Assembly: GCF_918797525.1 (NCBI RefSeq)
Contig: NZ_OU963893.1
Location: forward strand, 3,596,001-3,660,000
Reading direction: 5' to 3'
Length of the DNA stretch: 64,000 nucleotides
DNA from: an unidentified bacterial endosymbiont
GTDB taxonomy: Bacteria; Pseudomonadota; Gammaproteobacteria; Enterobacterales; Enterobacteriaceae
A program made the translations under genes and the position numbers. How positions within the stretch are numbered: position 1 is the stretch's first letter; the number at the start of each line of letters is the position of its first letter. The notes below the pieces were generated by a model. It saw nothing but the letters and a program-made list of their open reading frames with translations, did no database searches and was not told the origin of the DNA. This document shows positions 53,135 through 63,821 of this stretch, one piece after another.

Positions 53135-53905
53135 ATGCAAAAATCGGTCTTAATTACAGGATGTTCCAGCGGAATTGGCCTTGAGAGCGCTCTGGAACTC
53201 AAACGACAGGGATTTTGGGTGCTGGCGGCCTGCCGCAAGCCCGAAGATGTCGAGAGTATGCAAGGCAAAGGGCTGACCGGCATATTGCTGGATCTGGATT
53301 CCCCCGAAAGCATTGAACGCGCCGCCGCCGACGTCATTGCCCTGACCGGTAACCGACTGTTTGGTCTGTTCAATAATGCCGGTTTCGGCCTGTATGGCCC
53401 ACTGCAAACCATTAGCCGTGAACAGCTGGAACAACAGTTTTCCGCCAACTTTTTTGGCGTGCATCAATTGACCATGCGCTTGCTTCCCGCCATGGTGCCG
53501 CACGGCGAGGGCCGCATTGTCATGACCTCCTCAGTCATGGGGCTGATCTCCACGCCGGGGCGTGGCGCTTACGCCGCCAGTAAATATGCTTTAGAGGCAT
53601 GGTCCGATGCCCTGCGCATGGAACTGCGCCACAGCGGCATTAAGGTGAGCCTGATTGAACCCGGGCCTATTCGCACCCGTTTCACTGAAAACGTTAACCA
53701 GACGCAATCGGATAAACCAGTCGAAAATCCGGGTATCGCCGCACGTTTTACCCTCGGCCCCGAAGCGGTTGTCGCCAAAGTGCGTCATGCATTTGAGAGT
53801 GAGTACCCCAAAATGCGCTACCCGGTTACGCTGGTGACCCATGCGGTTGGCTGGTTAAAACGCCTGCTACCGGGCCGGATGATGGACAAAATTTTACACG
53901 GTTGA
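53135..53905 (+). CDS. ybbO: Short-chain dehydrogenase YbbO
   Basis: A 256-residue SDR enzyme: GCSSGIGL nucleotide motif, NNAGFG, Ser in MTSSVMG and catalytic YAASK. YbbO reduces aldehydes with NADP. 28 bases after tesA, likely the same operon. Confidence 0.95.
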   Translation: MQKSVLITGCSSGIGLESALELKRQGFWVLAACRKPEDVESMQGKGLTGILLDLDSPESIERAAADVIALTGNRLFGLFNNAGFGLYGPLQTISREQLEQQFSANFFGVHQLTMRLLPAMVPHGEGRIVMTSSVMGLISTPGRGAYAASKYALEAWSDALRMELRHSGIKVSLIEPGPIRTRFTENVNQTQSDKPVENPGIAARFTLGPEAVVAKVRHAFESEYPKMRYPVTLVTHAVGWLKRLLPGRMMDKILHG

Positions 53906-53963
53906 GTTGAAGCGTCGCCGCTCACCCCCATGTAAAGATCAAACTGATAAAAGAGAATGCCGT

Positions 53964-54818
53964 ATGTCCATACAGAATATCGTCAATATTAATGAAGCTA
54001 ACCTGCAACAGACGCTCGAACAGTCGATGGCGCAGCCGGTGCTGTTTTACTTTTGGTCTGAACGTAGCCAACACTGCCTTGAACTGACGCCTGTGCTAGA
54101 ACGTCTGGCCGCGCAATACGCTGGCCAGTTCATTCTCGCCAAACTGGATTGCGATGCTGAACCGATGGTCGCGTCTCAGTTTGGCCTGCGCGCTATCCCA
54201 ACGGTGTACCTTTTCCAGAACGGTCAACCTGTTGATGGCTTCCAGGGGCCGCAACCGGAAGAGGCAATCCGCGCCCTGCTGGATAAAGTCCTGCCACGCG
54301 AAGAAGAGCTGAAAGCGCAGGAAGCGATGGCGCTGATACAGGAAGGCAAATACGATGAGGCACTGCCACTGCTGAAAGAGGCATGGCAGTTGTCTAACCA
54401 GGATAGCCAGATTGGCCTGCTGCTGGCGGAAACACAAATTCAACTGCACCGCTCAGACGATGCCGAAGCCGTGCTGAAAACCATTCCTCTGCAGGATCAG
54501 GACACCCATTATCAAGGCCTGGTGGCGCAAATTGAATTGCTGAAACAGGCGGCGGATACGCCAGAAATTCAGCTGCTTCAGCAGCAGGTCGCTGATCATC
54601 CTGCCGATGCGTCGCTTGCCAGCCAGCTGGCGCTGCAACTGCACCAGGTTGGGCGTAATGAAGAGGCGCTGGAACTGCTGTTCGGCCATCTGCAGAAAGA
54701 TCTGGCTGCCGCCGACGGCCAGGCGCGTAACATGTTCCAGGAGATCCTGACCGCGCTGGGTACCGGTGATGCGCTGGCGTCGAAATACCGCCGTCAGCTT
54801 TACGCGCTGCTCTATTGA
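53964..54818 (+). CDS. cnoX: Chaperedoxin CnoX (YbbN)
   Basis: A 284-residue protein. The N-terminal thioredoxin fold has a changed active site (SQHC instead of CGPC), so it holds rather than reduces substrates. The C-terminal TPR-like repeats run from about residue 130 to the end. It protects proteins from hypochlorous-acid damage and passes them to GroEL. ATG at 53964 follows AGAGAATG. Confidence 0.95.
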   Translation: MSIQNIVNINEANLQQTLEQSMAQPVLFYFWSERSQHCLELTPVLERLAAQYAGQFILAKLDCDAEPMVASQFGLRAIPTVYLFQNGQPVDGFQGPQPEEAIRALLDKVLPREEELKAQEAMALIQEGKYDEALPLLKEAWQLSNQDSQIGLLLAETQIQLHRSDDAEAVLKTIPLQDQDTHYQGLVAQIELLKQAADTPEIQLLQQQVADHPADASLASQLALQLHQVGRNEEALELLFGHLQKDLAAADGQARNMFQEILTALGTGDALASKYRRQLYALLY

Positions 54819-54826
54819 TCCCACAA

Positions 54827-54853
54827 GCCCGGTAGCGTTCGCGCTTACCGGGC
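54827..54853. repeat. REP-like element after cnoX
   Basis: GCCCGGTA and TACCGGGC arms with a GC-rich middle, like enterobacterial REP palindromes. Probably a transcript-stabilising or terminating hairpin. Confidence 0.65.
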
Positions 54854-55039
54854 CTCTCGTCCACCGCCCAAACGTCTTATCTTTTCATTGTTGCCGTCAC
54901 CGCTCACTTATTGAATACATTTTACACTTTTGGTTTACAGTTTACGCTGTGACATGGCTGTCACTTCCGCACCCTGAGTTTAGAACCTTCGTTAAAGTGG
55001 TGTTAAACTCTACGCGCGACACAATAAGGAAGTATAAGA

Positions 55040-55903
55040 ATGTCTAACAAACACACTTTTTATGAGTTTTACGATCTCGAACCCGGCGTGAAAACAATAG
55101 ACCAACTGCTTGCGGCAATCGCGTCTGAATCCATTACCGCCTACGTGTTTGGCGGCGAACTGGTAAGGTTCGTTAAAGGGCTGCTTAAGATGAAGCCTGT
55201 TATTCAGCTTAAGAATTGCCGCTTTGCCTTCGACGATGGCACTCGTTTTGTTGAAATAGACAGCAAAGGGAATGTCAAAGAGTTTGAACCCGGTAATGTT
55301 CCTGGCTGGTTCCAGTCTCCAGGTGAGTTTGCCCGCGGGCAATGGCTCGTCAACCATGACTTTGCGGATCTCATGACGCCGGAATTTATCAGTGCCTTTA
55401 TCGAGCGTTTCCCGGACGCTAAGAAAAGACGTGAACACGCAAATCTGCTGTTTGACCTGCAGCTCAGCAGGATAACCACAGCACCCACCCACCCTACGGC
55501 GCGAAGAACTGGCAATATTCAGGGTAAAACCACAAAACCTAAAGTCACCGATCTGCAGTCATTTGAACTTTTCAGTCAGTTTTACGAGCGGATGCAAACC
55601 GCCGTTAACGCCGATCAGTTTCCCACCCTGCAGATCCTGACGGGTCACGAATCGGCTACTGAAGCGCCAACCTCTCTGAAAGGCGCAGTTCGCACCTGGT
55701 TTAAAGGCATTACAGGGCAATTGCCGCCCAATAACAAACGCGTGGGGGCTGGCAATGCGGAGCTTTTCTGCGCGCCAGTTCGTGAACAGCTGCAGCAGGT
55801 AGAAGAGATTGGCCTTGAGCTTTACTATCAGGGGCTGTCGAAAGCTATCGCTGATGCGGGCGAAGATGCGCTTATTGCAGACTTTACTTACAGTTATCGC
55901 TAA
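55040..55903 (+). CDS. Unrecognised soluble protein in place of fetAB
   Basis: A 287-residue protein without signal peptide or membrane helices. Three parts are visible: residues 1-130 (DLEPGVKTIDQLLAAIASES near the start; FEPGNVPGWFQSPGEF), a basic linker (residues 145-170), and a helical C-terminus (EQLQQVEEIGLELYYQG). ATG at 55040 follows AAGGAAGTATAAG with a promoter-like stretch upstream. It sits between cnoX and qmcA, where E. coli has ybbM-ybbL (fetBA). I recognise no family; a soluble DNA- or nucleotide-related role is only a guess. Confidence 0.75.
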   Translation: MSNKHTFYEFYDLEPGVKTIDQLLAAIASESITAYVFGGELVRFVKGLLKMKPVIQLKNCRFAFDDGTRFVEIDSKGNVKEFEPGNVPGWFQSPGEFARGQWLVNHDFADLMTPEFISAFIERFPDAKKRREHANLLFDLQLSRITTAPTHPTARRTGNIQGKTTKPKVTDLQSFELFSQFYERMQTAVNADQFPTLQILTGHESATEAPTSLKGAVRTWFKGITGQLPPNNKRVGAGNAELFCAPVREQLQQVEEIGLELYYQGLSKAIADAGEDALIADFTYSYR

Positions 55904-56058
55904 ACCACACGCTCGCCCCGCGCAGATGCGGGGCATTTTACTCTTCGATGTTCGCATCCCACCTGTTTAAAGGGGCGAATTTCAGCCCGATAGCCGATAT
56001 ACTGATGAACAACAAACCCGCAATTTTTTTGCTATAGCATGCAAAACAGGAGGTTTTA

Positions 56059-56973
56059 ATGCTCATCGTTGTTCCTGTCCTTATCTTCGTTGCGCTGGTT
56101 ATCGTGGCCGCAGGCGTCAAAATTGTCCCACAGGGTTATCAGTGGACCGTTGAACGTTTCGGCCGCTACACCAATACGCTTCAGCCCGGCTTGAGCCTGA
56201 TTGTTCCTTTTATGGACCGTATTGGCCGTAAAATCAACATGATGGAGCAGGTGCTGGATATCCCTTCCCAGGAGATCATCTCCAAAGACAACGCCAACGT
56301 TACCATTGATGCGGTGTGCTTTATTCAGGTTATCGATGCGCCGAAAGCGGCGTATGAAGTCAGCAACCTTGAGCTGGCTATCGTCAACCTTACGATGACT
56401 AACATCCGTACCGTGCTCGGTTCCATGGAGCTGGACGAGATGCTTTCCCAACGCGACAGCATTAACACCCGCCTGCTGCACATTGTTGATGAGGCAACCA
56501 ACCCGTGGGGGATCAAAGTCACGCGTATTGAGATCCGCGACGTGCGTCCCCCGGCGGAGCTGATCTCCTCCATGAACGCCCAGATGAAAGCCGAGCGAAC
56601 CAAGCGTGCCTATATTCTGGAAGCCGAAGGGGTACGTCAGGCCGAAATCCTGAAAGCGGAAGGTGAAAAACAGTCGCAGATCCTCAAAGCTGAAGGCGAA
56701 CGTCAGTCGGCATTCTTACAGGCAGAAGCGCGTGAACGTTCGGCGGAAGCTGAAGCCCGGGCCACTCAAATGGTTTCAGAAGCCATTGCCGCCGGTGATA
56801 TCCAGGCGGTGAACTACTTCGTTGCGCAAAAATATACCGATGCCCTGAAAGAGATTGGTTCGGCGAATAACAGCAAAGTGGTCATGATGCCGCTCGATGC
56901 CAGCAGCCTGATGGGCGCGATTGGCGGGATCGCCGAACTGATTAAAGACAGCGGCAACGAGCGTAAGAGATGA
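56059..56973 (+). CDS. qmcA: SPFH membrane protein QmcA
   Basis: A 304-residue stomatin/prohibitin protein: N-terminal membrane helix, SPFH domain ([20 protein letters not shown]), and a coiled coil with repeated KAEGE units (about residues 190-235). It forms large inner-membrane assemblies and interacts with FtsH in the family. ATG at 56059 follows AGGAGG. Overlaps ybbJ by four bases. Confidence 0.95.
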   Translation: MLIVVPVLIFVALVIVAAGVKIVPQGYQWTVERFGRYTNTLQPGLSLIVPFMDRIGRKINMMEQVLDIPSQEIISKDNANVTIDAVCFIQVIDAPKAAYEVSNLELAIVNLTMTNIRTVLGSMELDEMLSQRDSINTRLLHIVDEATNPWGIKVTRIEIRDVRPPAELISSMNAQMKAERTKRAYILEAEGVRQAEILKAEGEKQSQILKAEGERQSAFLQAEARERSAEAEARATQMVSEAIAAGDIQAVNYFVAQKYTDALKEIGSANNSKVVMMPLDASSLMGAIGGIAELIKDSGNERKR

Positions 56974-57425
56974 TGATCGCGCTGATTGTTGCTCATCCTC
57001 ATGCCTTCTGGCTAAGCCTCGGCGGCTTATTGCTGGCAGCCGAGATGCTTGGCGGCAACGGTTATCTGCTCTGGAGCGGTATCGCGGCGGTGATCACCGG
57101 GCTGCTGGTCTGGCTGCTTCCCCTTGACTGGGCATGGCAGGGCGCCCTGTTTGCCGCGCTCACGCTGGTGGCCGCATGGTTATGGTGGCGCTGGTTAAAC
57201 AAACGCGTAAAGGCGCAGAAGCCAGCAGATGCGCATCTCAACCAGCGGGGACGGCAAATCATCGGGAAGCATTTTACGCTTGAGACGACGCTGGTGAACG
57301 GCCGCGGCCACATGCGCGTGGGCGACAGCTCGTGGCCCGTGGTGGCCGACGATGATCTTAACGCCGGGACGCGGGTCGAGGTCATCGCCATCGAGGGGAT
57401 TACGCTACGCGTCAAAGCCTGTTAG
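56970..57425 (+). CDS. ybbJ: NfeD-like membrane protein YbbJ
   Basis: A 151-residue protein: three hydrophobic helices (residues 5-75) and a C-terminal OB-fold domain ([20 protein letters not shown]). Partner of QmcA, with which it is co-translated. Its 3' end overlaps the convergent cueR by four bases. Confidence 0.94.
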   Translation: MMIALIVAHPHAFWLSLGGLLLAAEMLGGNGYLLWSGIAAVITGLLVWLLPLDWAWQGALFAALTLVAAWLWWRWLNKRVKAQKPADAHLNQRGRQIIGKHFTLETTLVNGRGHMRVGDSSWPVVADDDLNAGTRVEVIAIEGITLRVKAC

Positions 57426-57832
57426 GCATTCGCCTTACGATGACAGCAGCCGGAAAGATTATCGATGATCGGGCAATCGGCGCTGTCATCCCCCGGGCAC
57501 GACGCCGCCAGCCCGAGTAACTGCTCGCGCATGGCCTGCAGTTCCACAATGTGGCGTTCAATTTCCGCAACTTTTTCCAGCGTACGCTTTTTGACATCGG
57601 CACTGTGGCGCTGCGGATCGTTAAACAGGTTAACCAGCTCGCCACACTCTTCCAGGTTAAAACCCACTTGCCTCGCCTGTCGCAGTAACGTCAGTTCATC
57701 AAGATGGCGTTGCGTATAACTGCGATAACCATTTTCGCTGCGCAGCGGTGGTGTCACCAGCCCCTTCTCTTCATAAAAGCGAATCGCTTTGCTGGTTAAC
57801 CCGGTTTTTTTTGCCACATCACTGATATTCAC
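57422..57832 (-). CDS. cueR: Copper-responsive MerR-type activator CueR
   Basis: A 136-residue MerR protein: helix-turn-helix ([20 protein letters not shown]), dimer helix, and copper-binding cysteines near the end ([11 protein letters not shown]). A Cys-Cys-His tail follows. It senses Cu(I) and activates copA. Divergent from copA. Confidence 0.95.
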   Translation of the reverse strand: MNISDVAKKTGLTSKAIRFYEEKGLVTPPLRSENGYRSYTQRHLDELTLLRQARQVGFNLEECGELVNLFNDPQRHSADVKKRTLEKVAEIERHIVELQAMREQLLGLAASCPGDDSADCPIIDNLSGCCHRKANA

Positions 57833-57841
57833 TTTCCACCC

Positions 57842-57872
57842 TTGACCTTCCCCTTGATGGAAGGTTTACCCT
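57842..57872 (+). promoter_or_regulatory. copA promoter with CueR box
   Basis: TTGACC at 57842-57847, then 19 bases, then TACCCT at 57867-57872. The spacer holds the dyad ACCTTCC...GGAAGGT (57845-57865). The long spacer and dyad are the MerR-family pattern. Confidence 0.9.
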
Positions 57873-57940
57873 TCATTACAGTTAACGAAAAGCATCACAC
57901 TGGTCAATCACGGATCGGATCATTATACGGGAGTTATGCT

Positions 57941-60439
57941 ATGTCTCACACTATCGACCTGACGCTGGACGGCCTCTCGTGCGGCCACTGCGTCAAACGC
58001 GTTAAAGAAAGCCTGGAGCAGCGCCCTGACGTTGAAAGCGCTGATGTAACTATCGAACATGCCGCCGTCACTGGTAGCGCCAGCGCCGATGCGCTGATTG
58101 ATACGATTAAACAGGCTGGATATGGCGCGGCAGTAAGCCACCCAAAGGCTAAACCGCTGGCAGAATCATCACTCCCGTCGGAAGCACTGACAGCGGCCAC
58201 TCCTGAGCTTCCGGTAGCGGATAACGTTGATGACAGCCAACAGTTGTTAATCAACGGCATGAGCTGCGCCAGCTGCGTCTCCCGGGTACAAAATGCCTTA
58301 CAGGCTGTACCGGGTGTGGCACAGGCACGGGTGAATCTTGCAGAACGCACTGCGCTGGTGATGGGCAGCGCCTGTGCCGCCGACTTAGTCCAGGCCGTTG
58401 AGAAGGCGGGTTACGGCGCTGAGGCCATTGAGGATGACGTTAAACGCCGCGAGCGCCAGCAGGAAACCGCTATCGCCACCCTGAAACGCTTCCGCTGGCA
58501 GGCGATTGTCGCGCTGCTGGTCGGGGCTCCGGTGATGGTCTGGGGCATGCTCGGTGACAACATGATGGTTACCGACGACAACCGCACGCTGTGGCTGGTG
58601 ATTGGGGCGATCACGCTTGCGGTAATGGTCTTTGCCGGGGGGCATTTTTACACCAGCGCCTGGAAAAGCCTTAAAAACCGCGCGGCGACGATGGACACCC
58701 TGGTCGCGCTCGGTACCGGTGCGGCATGGCTTTACTCGATAAGCGTTAATCTCTGGCCGCAGTGGTTTCCGATACAAGCCCGCCACCTCTACTATGAAGC
58801 GAGCGCGATGATTATCGGCCTGATTAACTTAGGCCATATGCTCGAAGCGCGTGCCCGTCAGCGCTCGTCGAAAGCGCTGGAAAGATTACTCGATTTAACC
58901 CCGCCTACCGCACGTATGGTGACGGACGAGGGAGAAAAAAGCGTCCCGCTGGCTAATGTTCAGCCCGCAATGACGCTGCGCCTGACCACGGGCGATCGCG
59001 TTCCCGTTGACGGCGAGATAACCCAGGGCGAAGCCTGGTTTGATGAAGCGATGCTGACCGGAGAGCCTCTCCCGCAGCAGAAAACCCCGGGCGATACCGT
59101 TCATGCCGGCACGGTGGTGCAGGACGGTAGCGTGCTGTTCCGCGCCAGCGCGGTGGGTCGCCATACTACGCTGTCACGTATTATTCCCATGGTGCGCCAG
59201 GCGCAGAGCAGTAAACCGGCAATCGGCCAGCTAGCCGACAGAATTTCCGCCATTTTTGTTCCGGTCGTGGTTGTGATTGCGCTGCTGAGCGCGGCGATCT
59301 GGTACTTTTTCGGCCCGGCGCCGCAGATTGTTTATACCCTGGTGATTGCCACCACAGTGCTGATTATCGCCTGTCCTTGTGCACTGGGCCTTGCCACGCC
59401 GATGTCGATTATCTCCGGTGTGGGGCGTGCCGCCGAGTTTGGCGTGCTGGTCCGTGATGCCGATGCCCTGCAGCGCGCCAGCACGCTCGACACACTGGTG
59501 TTTGATAAAACCGGCACGCTGACAGAGGGAAAACCGCAGGTCGTGGCGGTGCATACCGCTGCTATTTCGCAAGCGGATGCGCTGCGTCTCGCCGCCGCGC
59601 TGGAGCAAGGATCCAGCCATCCCCTGGCGCGCGCCATTATCGAAAAAGCTGAAAATAGCCAACTGCCACAGGTGAGCAACTTCCATACCCTGCGTGGGCT
59701 GGGCGTCAGCGGTGAAGCCGAGGGACACAGCCTGCTGCTGGGCAACAAGGCGTTGCTGAATGAAAACGGGGTAAACACCTCCGCCCTGGAAAGCGAACTG
59801 AATTCACAGGCATCGCAGGGGGCAACCCCGGTGCTGCTCGCCGTAGACGGCAAAGCCGCCGCGCTGTTAGCCGTTCGCGACCCGCTGCGCCGGGACAGCG
59901 TGGATGCCCTGAAACGCCTGCACGGCGCGGGTTACCGGCTGGTGATGTTAACCGGGGATAACCCAACCACCGCCCTCGCCATCGCTAAAGAAGCGGGGAT
60001 TGATGAGGTGATTGCGGGCGTGCTGCCGGACGGTAAAGCCGACGCCATCAAGAGACTGCAAAGCGAGGGCCGACAGGTCGCGATGGTCGGTGACGGTATC
60101 AACGATGCGCCAGCGCTGGCGCAGGCAGAGGTCGGTATTGCGATGGGGGGCGGAAGTGATGTCGCCATCGAGACGGCGGCCATTACGCTGATGCGTCACA
60201 GCCTGATGGGCGTTGCGGATGCGCTGGCGATAGCAAAAGCCACGCTGCGCAATATGAAGCAAAACCTGCTGGGGGCATTCATCTACAACGCGTTCGGCAT
60301 CCCGATTGCTGCCGGTATTTTGTGGCCACTGACCGGCACGTTGCTGAACCCGGTGGTGGCAGGAGCCGCGATGGCGCTTTCGTCTATCACCGTGGTGAGT
60401 AATGCGAACCGACTGCTGCGGTTTAAACCGAAGGATTGA
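57941..60439 (+). CDS. copA: Cu(I)-exporting P-type ATPase
   Basis: An 832-residue copper ATPase. Two N-terminal metal-binding domains (GLSCGHC, GMSCASC), eight membrane helices, CPC in ACPCALG, phosphorylation site DKTGTLT, and TGDN and GDGIND motifs. ATG at 57941. It pumps Cu(I) out of the cytoplasm and is controlled by CueR. The E. coli glsA-ybaT genes are not between it and cueR. Confidence 0.97.
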   Translation: MSHTIDLTLDGLSCGHCVKRVKESLEQRPDVESADVTIEHAAVTGSASADALIDTIKQAGYGAAVSHPKAKPLAESSLPSEALTAATPELPVADNVDDSQQLLINGMSCASCVSRVQNALQAVPGVAQARVNLAERTALVMGSACAADLVQAVEKAGYGAEAIEDDVKRRERQQETAIATLKRFRWQAIVALLVGAPVMVWGMLGDNMMVTDDNRTLWLVIGAITLAVMVFAGGHFYTSAWKSLKNRAATMDTLVALGTGAAWLYSISVNLWPQWFPIQARHLYYEASAMIIGLINLGHMLEARARQRSSKALERLLDLTPPTARMVTDEGEKSVPLANVQPAMTLRLTTGDRVPVDGEITQGEAWFDEAMLTGEPLPQQKTPGDTVHAGTVVQDGSVLFRASAVGRHTTLSRIIPMVRQAQSSKPAIGQLADRISAIFVPVVVVIALLSAAIWYFFGPAPQIVYTLVIATTVLIIACPCALGLATPMSIISGVGRAAEFGVLVRDADALQRASTLDTLVFDKTGTLTEGKPQVVAVHTAAISQADALRLAAALEQGSSHPLARAIIEKAENSQLPQVSNFHTLRGLGVSGEAEGHSLLLGNKALLNENGVNTSALESELNSQASQGATPVLLAVDGKAAALLAVRDPLRRDSVDALKRLHGAGYRLVMLTGDNPTTALAIAKEAGIDEVIAGVLPDGKADAIKRLQSEGRQVAMVGDGINDAPALAQAEVGIAMGGGSDVAIETAAITLMRHSLMGVADALAIAKATLRNMKQNLLGAFIYNAFGIPIAAGILWPLTGTLLNPVVAGAAMALSSITVVSNANRLLRFKPKD

Positions 60440-60489
60440 ACCTTCTTCGCCTACGCGCTAGCATGATCTTTTCCATTCAGGGAGTGCGT

Positions 60490-61284
60490 ATGAGTCTGTT
60501 TAATCGTGTAAAAGCGTCGTTTCGCGCACTCTTCCCCCGTCGCTATGCCTGGCCCGGTATGGATATCTCACTGCCGGGAGGACAACATCTCCATCTGGTC
60601 GGCAGCATCCATATGGGCACCCAGGATATGTCTCCCCTGCCATCCGGGCTAATAACACTGTTAAAAAGCGCCGATGCCCTGGTCGTTGAGGCTGATATTT
60701 CCGGGCATGCCTCGCCGTTTGCGGGGCTTGAAAGCGATCGCTCTCTGGCAGAACGTCTTAGCGATACGCAGCTCGCAAAGCTGACGCGCGTCGCCGATGA
60801 AACCGGCGTGTCGCTGTACATGCTCGATACCCTGCCGCTATGGCAAATTGCCATGGTAATGCAGGCGACGCAGGCGCAACGTCTGGGATTACGCGGAGAT
60901 TATGGAATTGATTATCAGTTATTGAATGCCGCCAGGGCGCGTAAAATACCGGTTATTGAGCTGGAAGGGACGGACAGCCAGGTAGCCCTGCTGCGAGAGC
61001 TTCCCGATGATGGCCTGATGCTGCTGGATGATACCCTGACTCACTGGCACACCAACGCCCGTCTGCTGCAGACCATGATAGGCTGGTGGCTGGATGCGCC
61101 CCCGACAGACAGTACGCTGACGTTACCCTCTACCTTCAGTGAATCTTTGTACGATGTGCTCATGAACGAGCGCAATCAGGCCTGGCAGTACCGGCTACAG
61201 GCTTTGCCTGCCGGACATTACGTTGTTGCGGTGGGGGCATTACATTTATACGGTGAAGGGAATTTGCCGTCACTGCTGAAATAA
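60490..61284 (+). CDS. ybaP: TraB/GumN-like protein YbaP
   Basis: A 264-residue protein of the TraB/PrgY/GumN group, same length as E. coli YbaP. Conserved HLVGSIHMGTQDM and GALHLYGEGNL are putative metal-binding histidine regions. ATG at 60490 follows GGAGTGCGT. The chiX terminator overlaps its 3' end. Confidence 0.93.
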   Translation: MSLFNRVKASFRALFPRRYAWPGMDISLPGGQHLHLVGSIHMGTQDMSPLPSGLITLLKSADALVVEADISGHASPFAGLESDRSLAERLSDTQLAKLTRVADETGVSLYMLDTLPLWQIAMVMQATQAQRLGLRGDYGIDYQLLNAARARKIPVIELEGTDSQVALLRELPDDGLMLLDDTLTHWHTNARLLQTMIGWWLDAPPTDSTLTLPSTFSESLYDVLMNERNQAWQYRLQALPAGHYVVAVGALHLYGEGNLPSLLK

Positions 61285-61361
61285 AAAAATGGCCAATATC
61301 GCTATTGGCCCGTCAAAGAGGAATTTCATCGTTTTTATTATGCCGAAGGTGACCTTCGGTT
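61283..61361 (-). ncRNA. chiX: ChiX (MicM/SroB) small RNA
   Basis: On the minus strand, between ybaP and ybaK as in E. coli. The 5' hairpin CCGAAGGTCACCTTCGG is followed by the conserved AUGAAAUUCCUCUUUGACGG targeting stretch and the terminator GGCCAAUAGCGAUAUUGGCC with a seven-U tail. ChiX uses Hfq and silences the chitoporin chbBC/chiP messages. The 5' end is set by comparison and may be off by one or two bases. Confidence 0.92.
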
Positions 61362-61367
61362 GAGCCG

Positions 61368-61397
61368 ATTGTCGCTCAAAGTGACCATTACTGCCAA
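61368..61397 (-). promoter_or_regulatory. chiX promoter
   Basis: Minus strand TTGGCA (61397-61392), 18 bases, GACAAT (61373-61368), about seven bases before the RNA start. Confidence 0.75.
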
Positions 61398-61483
61398 TAC
61401 TAATGCGCAAGATGGTGCTATTTTTTAGACAAATGTCAGGCGTATGCTGTCAACATAAATTGTCTGCCGTAAGAAGGATAGCT

Positions 61484-61963
61484 ATGACTCCCGCCGTTAA
61501 ATTACTCGAAAAAAACAAAATATCTTTCAAAATCCACACTTATGATCATGACCCGCATGAAACCAACTTTGGTGATGAGGTCGTGCGTAAACTGGGGCTG
61601 AGTGCCGACCAGGTTTATAAAACGCTGCTGGTGGCAATAAATGGCGATATGAAGCAGCTTGCCGTCGCCATCACGCCCGTTGCCGGACAACTGGATCTCA
61701 AGAAAGTGGCAAAGGCGCTGGGGGCCAAAAACGTTGATATGGCGGACCCGATGGTTGCGCAGCGCACCACGGGCTACCTGGTGGGCGGGATCAGCCCGTT
61801 AGGTCAGAAAAAACGCCTGCCGACGCTGATTGATGCGCCATCACAGGCATTCGGGACAATGTATGTTTCAGGCGGCAAACGCGGGCTGGATATCGAACTG
61901 GCACCAGGGGATTTGGCAAAAATGCTGGATGCAATGTTTGCGGATATCGCGCGCAGAGAGTGA
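61484..61963 (+). CDS. ybaK: Cys-tRNA(Pro) deacylase YbaK
   Basis: A 159-residue YbaK/EbsC protein that clears mischarged Cys-tRNA(Pro). Conserved Lys in YKTLLV and [10 protein letters not shown] are visible. ATG at 61484 follows AAGGATAG; the longer upstream frame overlaps the chiX promoter. Confidence 0.96.
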   Translation: MTPAVKLLEKNKISFKIHTYDHDPHETNFGDEVVRKLGLSADQVYKTLLVAINGDMKQLAVAITPVAGQLDLKKVAKALGAKNVDMADPMVAQRTTGYLVGGISPLGQKKRLPTLIDAPSQAFGTMYVSGGKRGLDIELAPGDLAKMLDAMFADIARRE

Positions 61964-61970
61964 GAGATGT

Positions 61971-61993
61971 GCCCGGTGGCGCGACGACCGGGC
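61971..61993. repeat. REP-like element between ybaK and ushA
   Basis: GCCCGGT and ACCGGGC arms around GGCGCGACG. Similar in design to the element after cnoX and lying between convergent genes. Confidence 0.6.
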
Positions 61994-62006
61994 AGCAAAA
62001 AATGCG

Positions 62007-63659
62007 CTACTGCCAGCTCACTTCGCCTTTCGGCTCAAGCGCATTCGCATCGATCGGTGAATGTTGCTCAATGTACTGTTTGAGCACTTCGGCATCAATA
62101 TAGCCGGTATTCACATAGCCCGGTTTGTTATCAAGATGCGGATAACCATCCCCGCCGGTGGCATTGAAGTTTAAGGTTGCTATGCGGTAAGTTTTCGCAG
62201 GATCAACGGGCTCGCCTTTGATTTTGAGATCGTTAAGCTTGCCGTCTTTGGCCACAAAGCTGACGTTGGCAAACTGCGGATAGGCTCCGGAGTCTGGCTT
62301 CATCTGCGCGACGGCGGTCAGGTACTCAATCACCTCTTTACCGCTCATATCGGCATACACCACCAGGTTACCAAACGGCTGAACCTTCAGCACATCTTTG
62401 TAGGTAATATTGCCCTCGTCGATGGCGTCACGAATACCGCCGCCGCTCATCACGCCGAAGTCAGCGCCAGTACGCGCCATTTGTGCCGCCAGCAACAGTT
62501 GGCCCATATTGGTCTGCACGAAACGAACCTTGCTGCGATCCCCTTCAAGACGACCAGTCAGCGTGCCGATTTTCGCCTCAAGCTGCGCTTTGCCCTTATT
62601 CTGGAAGGGGGTCAGCAATGAGAGCATCTGCGGGTTTTCTGCGATTTCTGGGGTATAAAGTATGCGCTCACTTTTTCCGTCCGGATAAACCACCTTCTTC
62701 TTCAGGTTAACCGGAATAAGCTGATAATGCACCAGCTTCGTCTCACCGTTACGGAACTCAAAATCGGCACGGCCCACGTATTTTCCCCACTCGTGGGCCT
62801 GTACAATCCAGATACCGTTCTGACGGTCTGGCGCGCACGGCGTACCGGGGACATAATCCACCTGTTTTTTATTCTCTGCCGCCATGCACACTGGGTTTTG
62901 TGAGTGACCGCCCACAATCATCGCCAGCGAGCCTGCTGGCAGGCTGCGCGCCATCTCCACGTCGCCCGGCGCATTTGAGCCGTGTTCACCGTTATCGTAG
63001 TGGCCCATGTGGGTGATGGCGATAATCATATCCGGCTTTTCATTTTGCTGTAATTCCTGAATAACCCGCTTCGCTTCGTCTGCCGGTTTGCGAAATTCGA
63101 TATCGTCGAAGAATTCAGTATTACCCATTTTTGCCGTGTCGTCGGTGGTTAATCCCATGACCGCAATGTTCAGATCCTGACGTTTGAACAGCGCCCATGG
63201 CTTAAACAGACGTTCGCCGGTGCTTTTCTGATAAATATTGGCGGAAAGAAACGGGAATTTAGACCATTTTTCCTGCTGGCGCAGAACGGTTAATGGATTA
63301 TCAAACTCATGGTTGCCTACGGCCATGGCATCATAGCCAATCAGATTCATACCGCGAAAATCAGGTTCTGCATCCTGGAGATCGGACTCTGGTACGCCAG
63401 TATTGATATCCCCCCCCGACAGCAGCAGTACGCTCCCCCCGTCTGCCGCCACCTCTTTACGAATGCCATCCACCAGCGTTTTCTGCGCCGACAGGCCATA
63501 TTCGCCGTATTCACTGCGCCAGAAATGACCATGATGATCGTTGGTATGCAGGATGGTGATTTTATAGGTTTTATCTTTTTCATACGCCTGTGCGGGCAGG
63601 CTTGCCAGCCCACAGGCGGCTATCAGCGCCAGAGCGACGCCACGTTTTATTATTTTCAT
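62007..63659 (-). CDS. ushA: UDP-sugar hydrolase / 5'-nucleotidase
   Basis: A 550-residue periplasmic enzyme (signal peptide to PAQA). Metal-binding motifs ILHTNDHHGHF, GGDINTG and VGNHEFDN; the C-terminal substrate domain has the Phe-rich FNATGGDGYP region. It breaks down nucleotides and UDP-sugars for uptake. ATG at 63659 follows GGGAGAGAAG. Normal length. Confidence 0.97.
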   Translation of the reverse strand: MKIIKRGVALALIAACGLASLPAQAYEKDKTYKITILHTNDHHGHFWRSEYGEYGLSAQKTLVDGIRKEVAADGGSVLLLSGGDINTGVPESDLQDAEPDFRGMNLIGYDAMAVGNHEFDNPLTVLRQQEKWSKFPFLSANIYQKSTGERLFKPWALFKRQDLNIAVMGLTTDDTAKMGNTEFFDDIEFRKPADEAKRVIQELQQNEKPDMIIAITHMGHYDNGEHGSNAPGDVEMARSLPAGSLAMIVGGHSQNPVCMAAENKKQVDYVPGTPCAPDRQNGIWIVQAHEWGKYVGRADFEFRNGETKLVHYQLIPVNLKKKVVYPDGKSERILYTPEIAENPQMLSLLTPFQNKGKAQLEAKIGTLTGRLEGDRSKVRFVQTNMGQLLLAAQMARTGADFGVMSGGGIRDAIDEGNITYKDVLKVQPFGNLVVYADMSGKEVIEYLTAVAQMKPDSGAYPQFANVSFVAKDGKLNDLKIKGEPVDPAKTYRIATLNFNATGGDGYPHLDNKPGYVNTGYIDAEVLKQYIEQHSPIDANALEPKGEVSWQ

Positions 63660-63821
63660 CTTCTCTCTCCCTGCCCCATAGACAAACGCAAAATTACAGT
63701 GACTGCCAACAATAGACAAATATGTTTTCAGAATTGCGACTTTCTTCAAATGCCGCAGACGGGTATCTTAGTCGGATAATAATTACACTCTGCATTTATG
63801 ACAACTCACAACGTGGTATCT

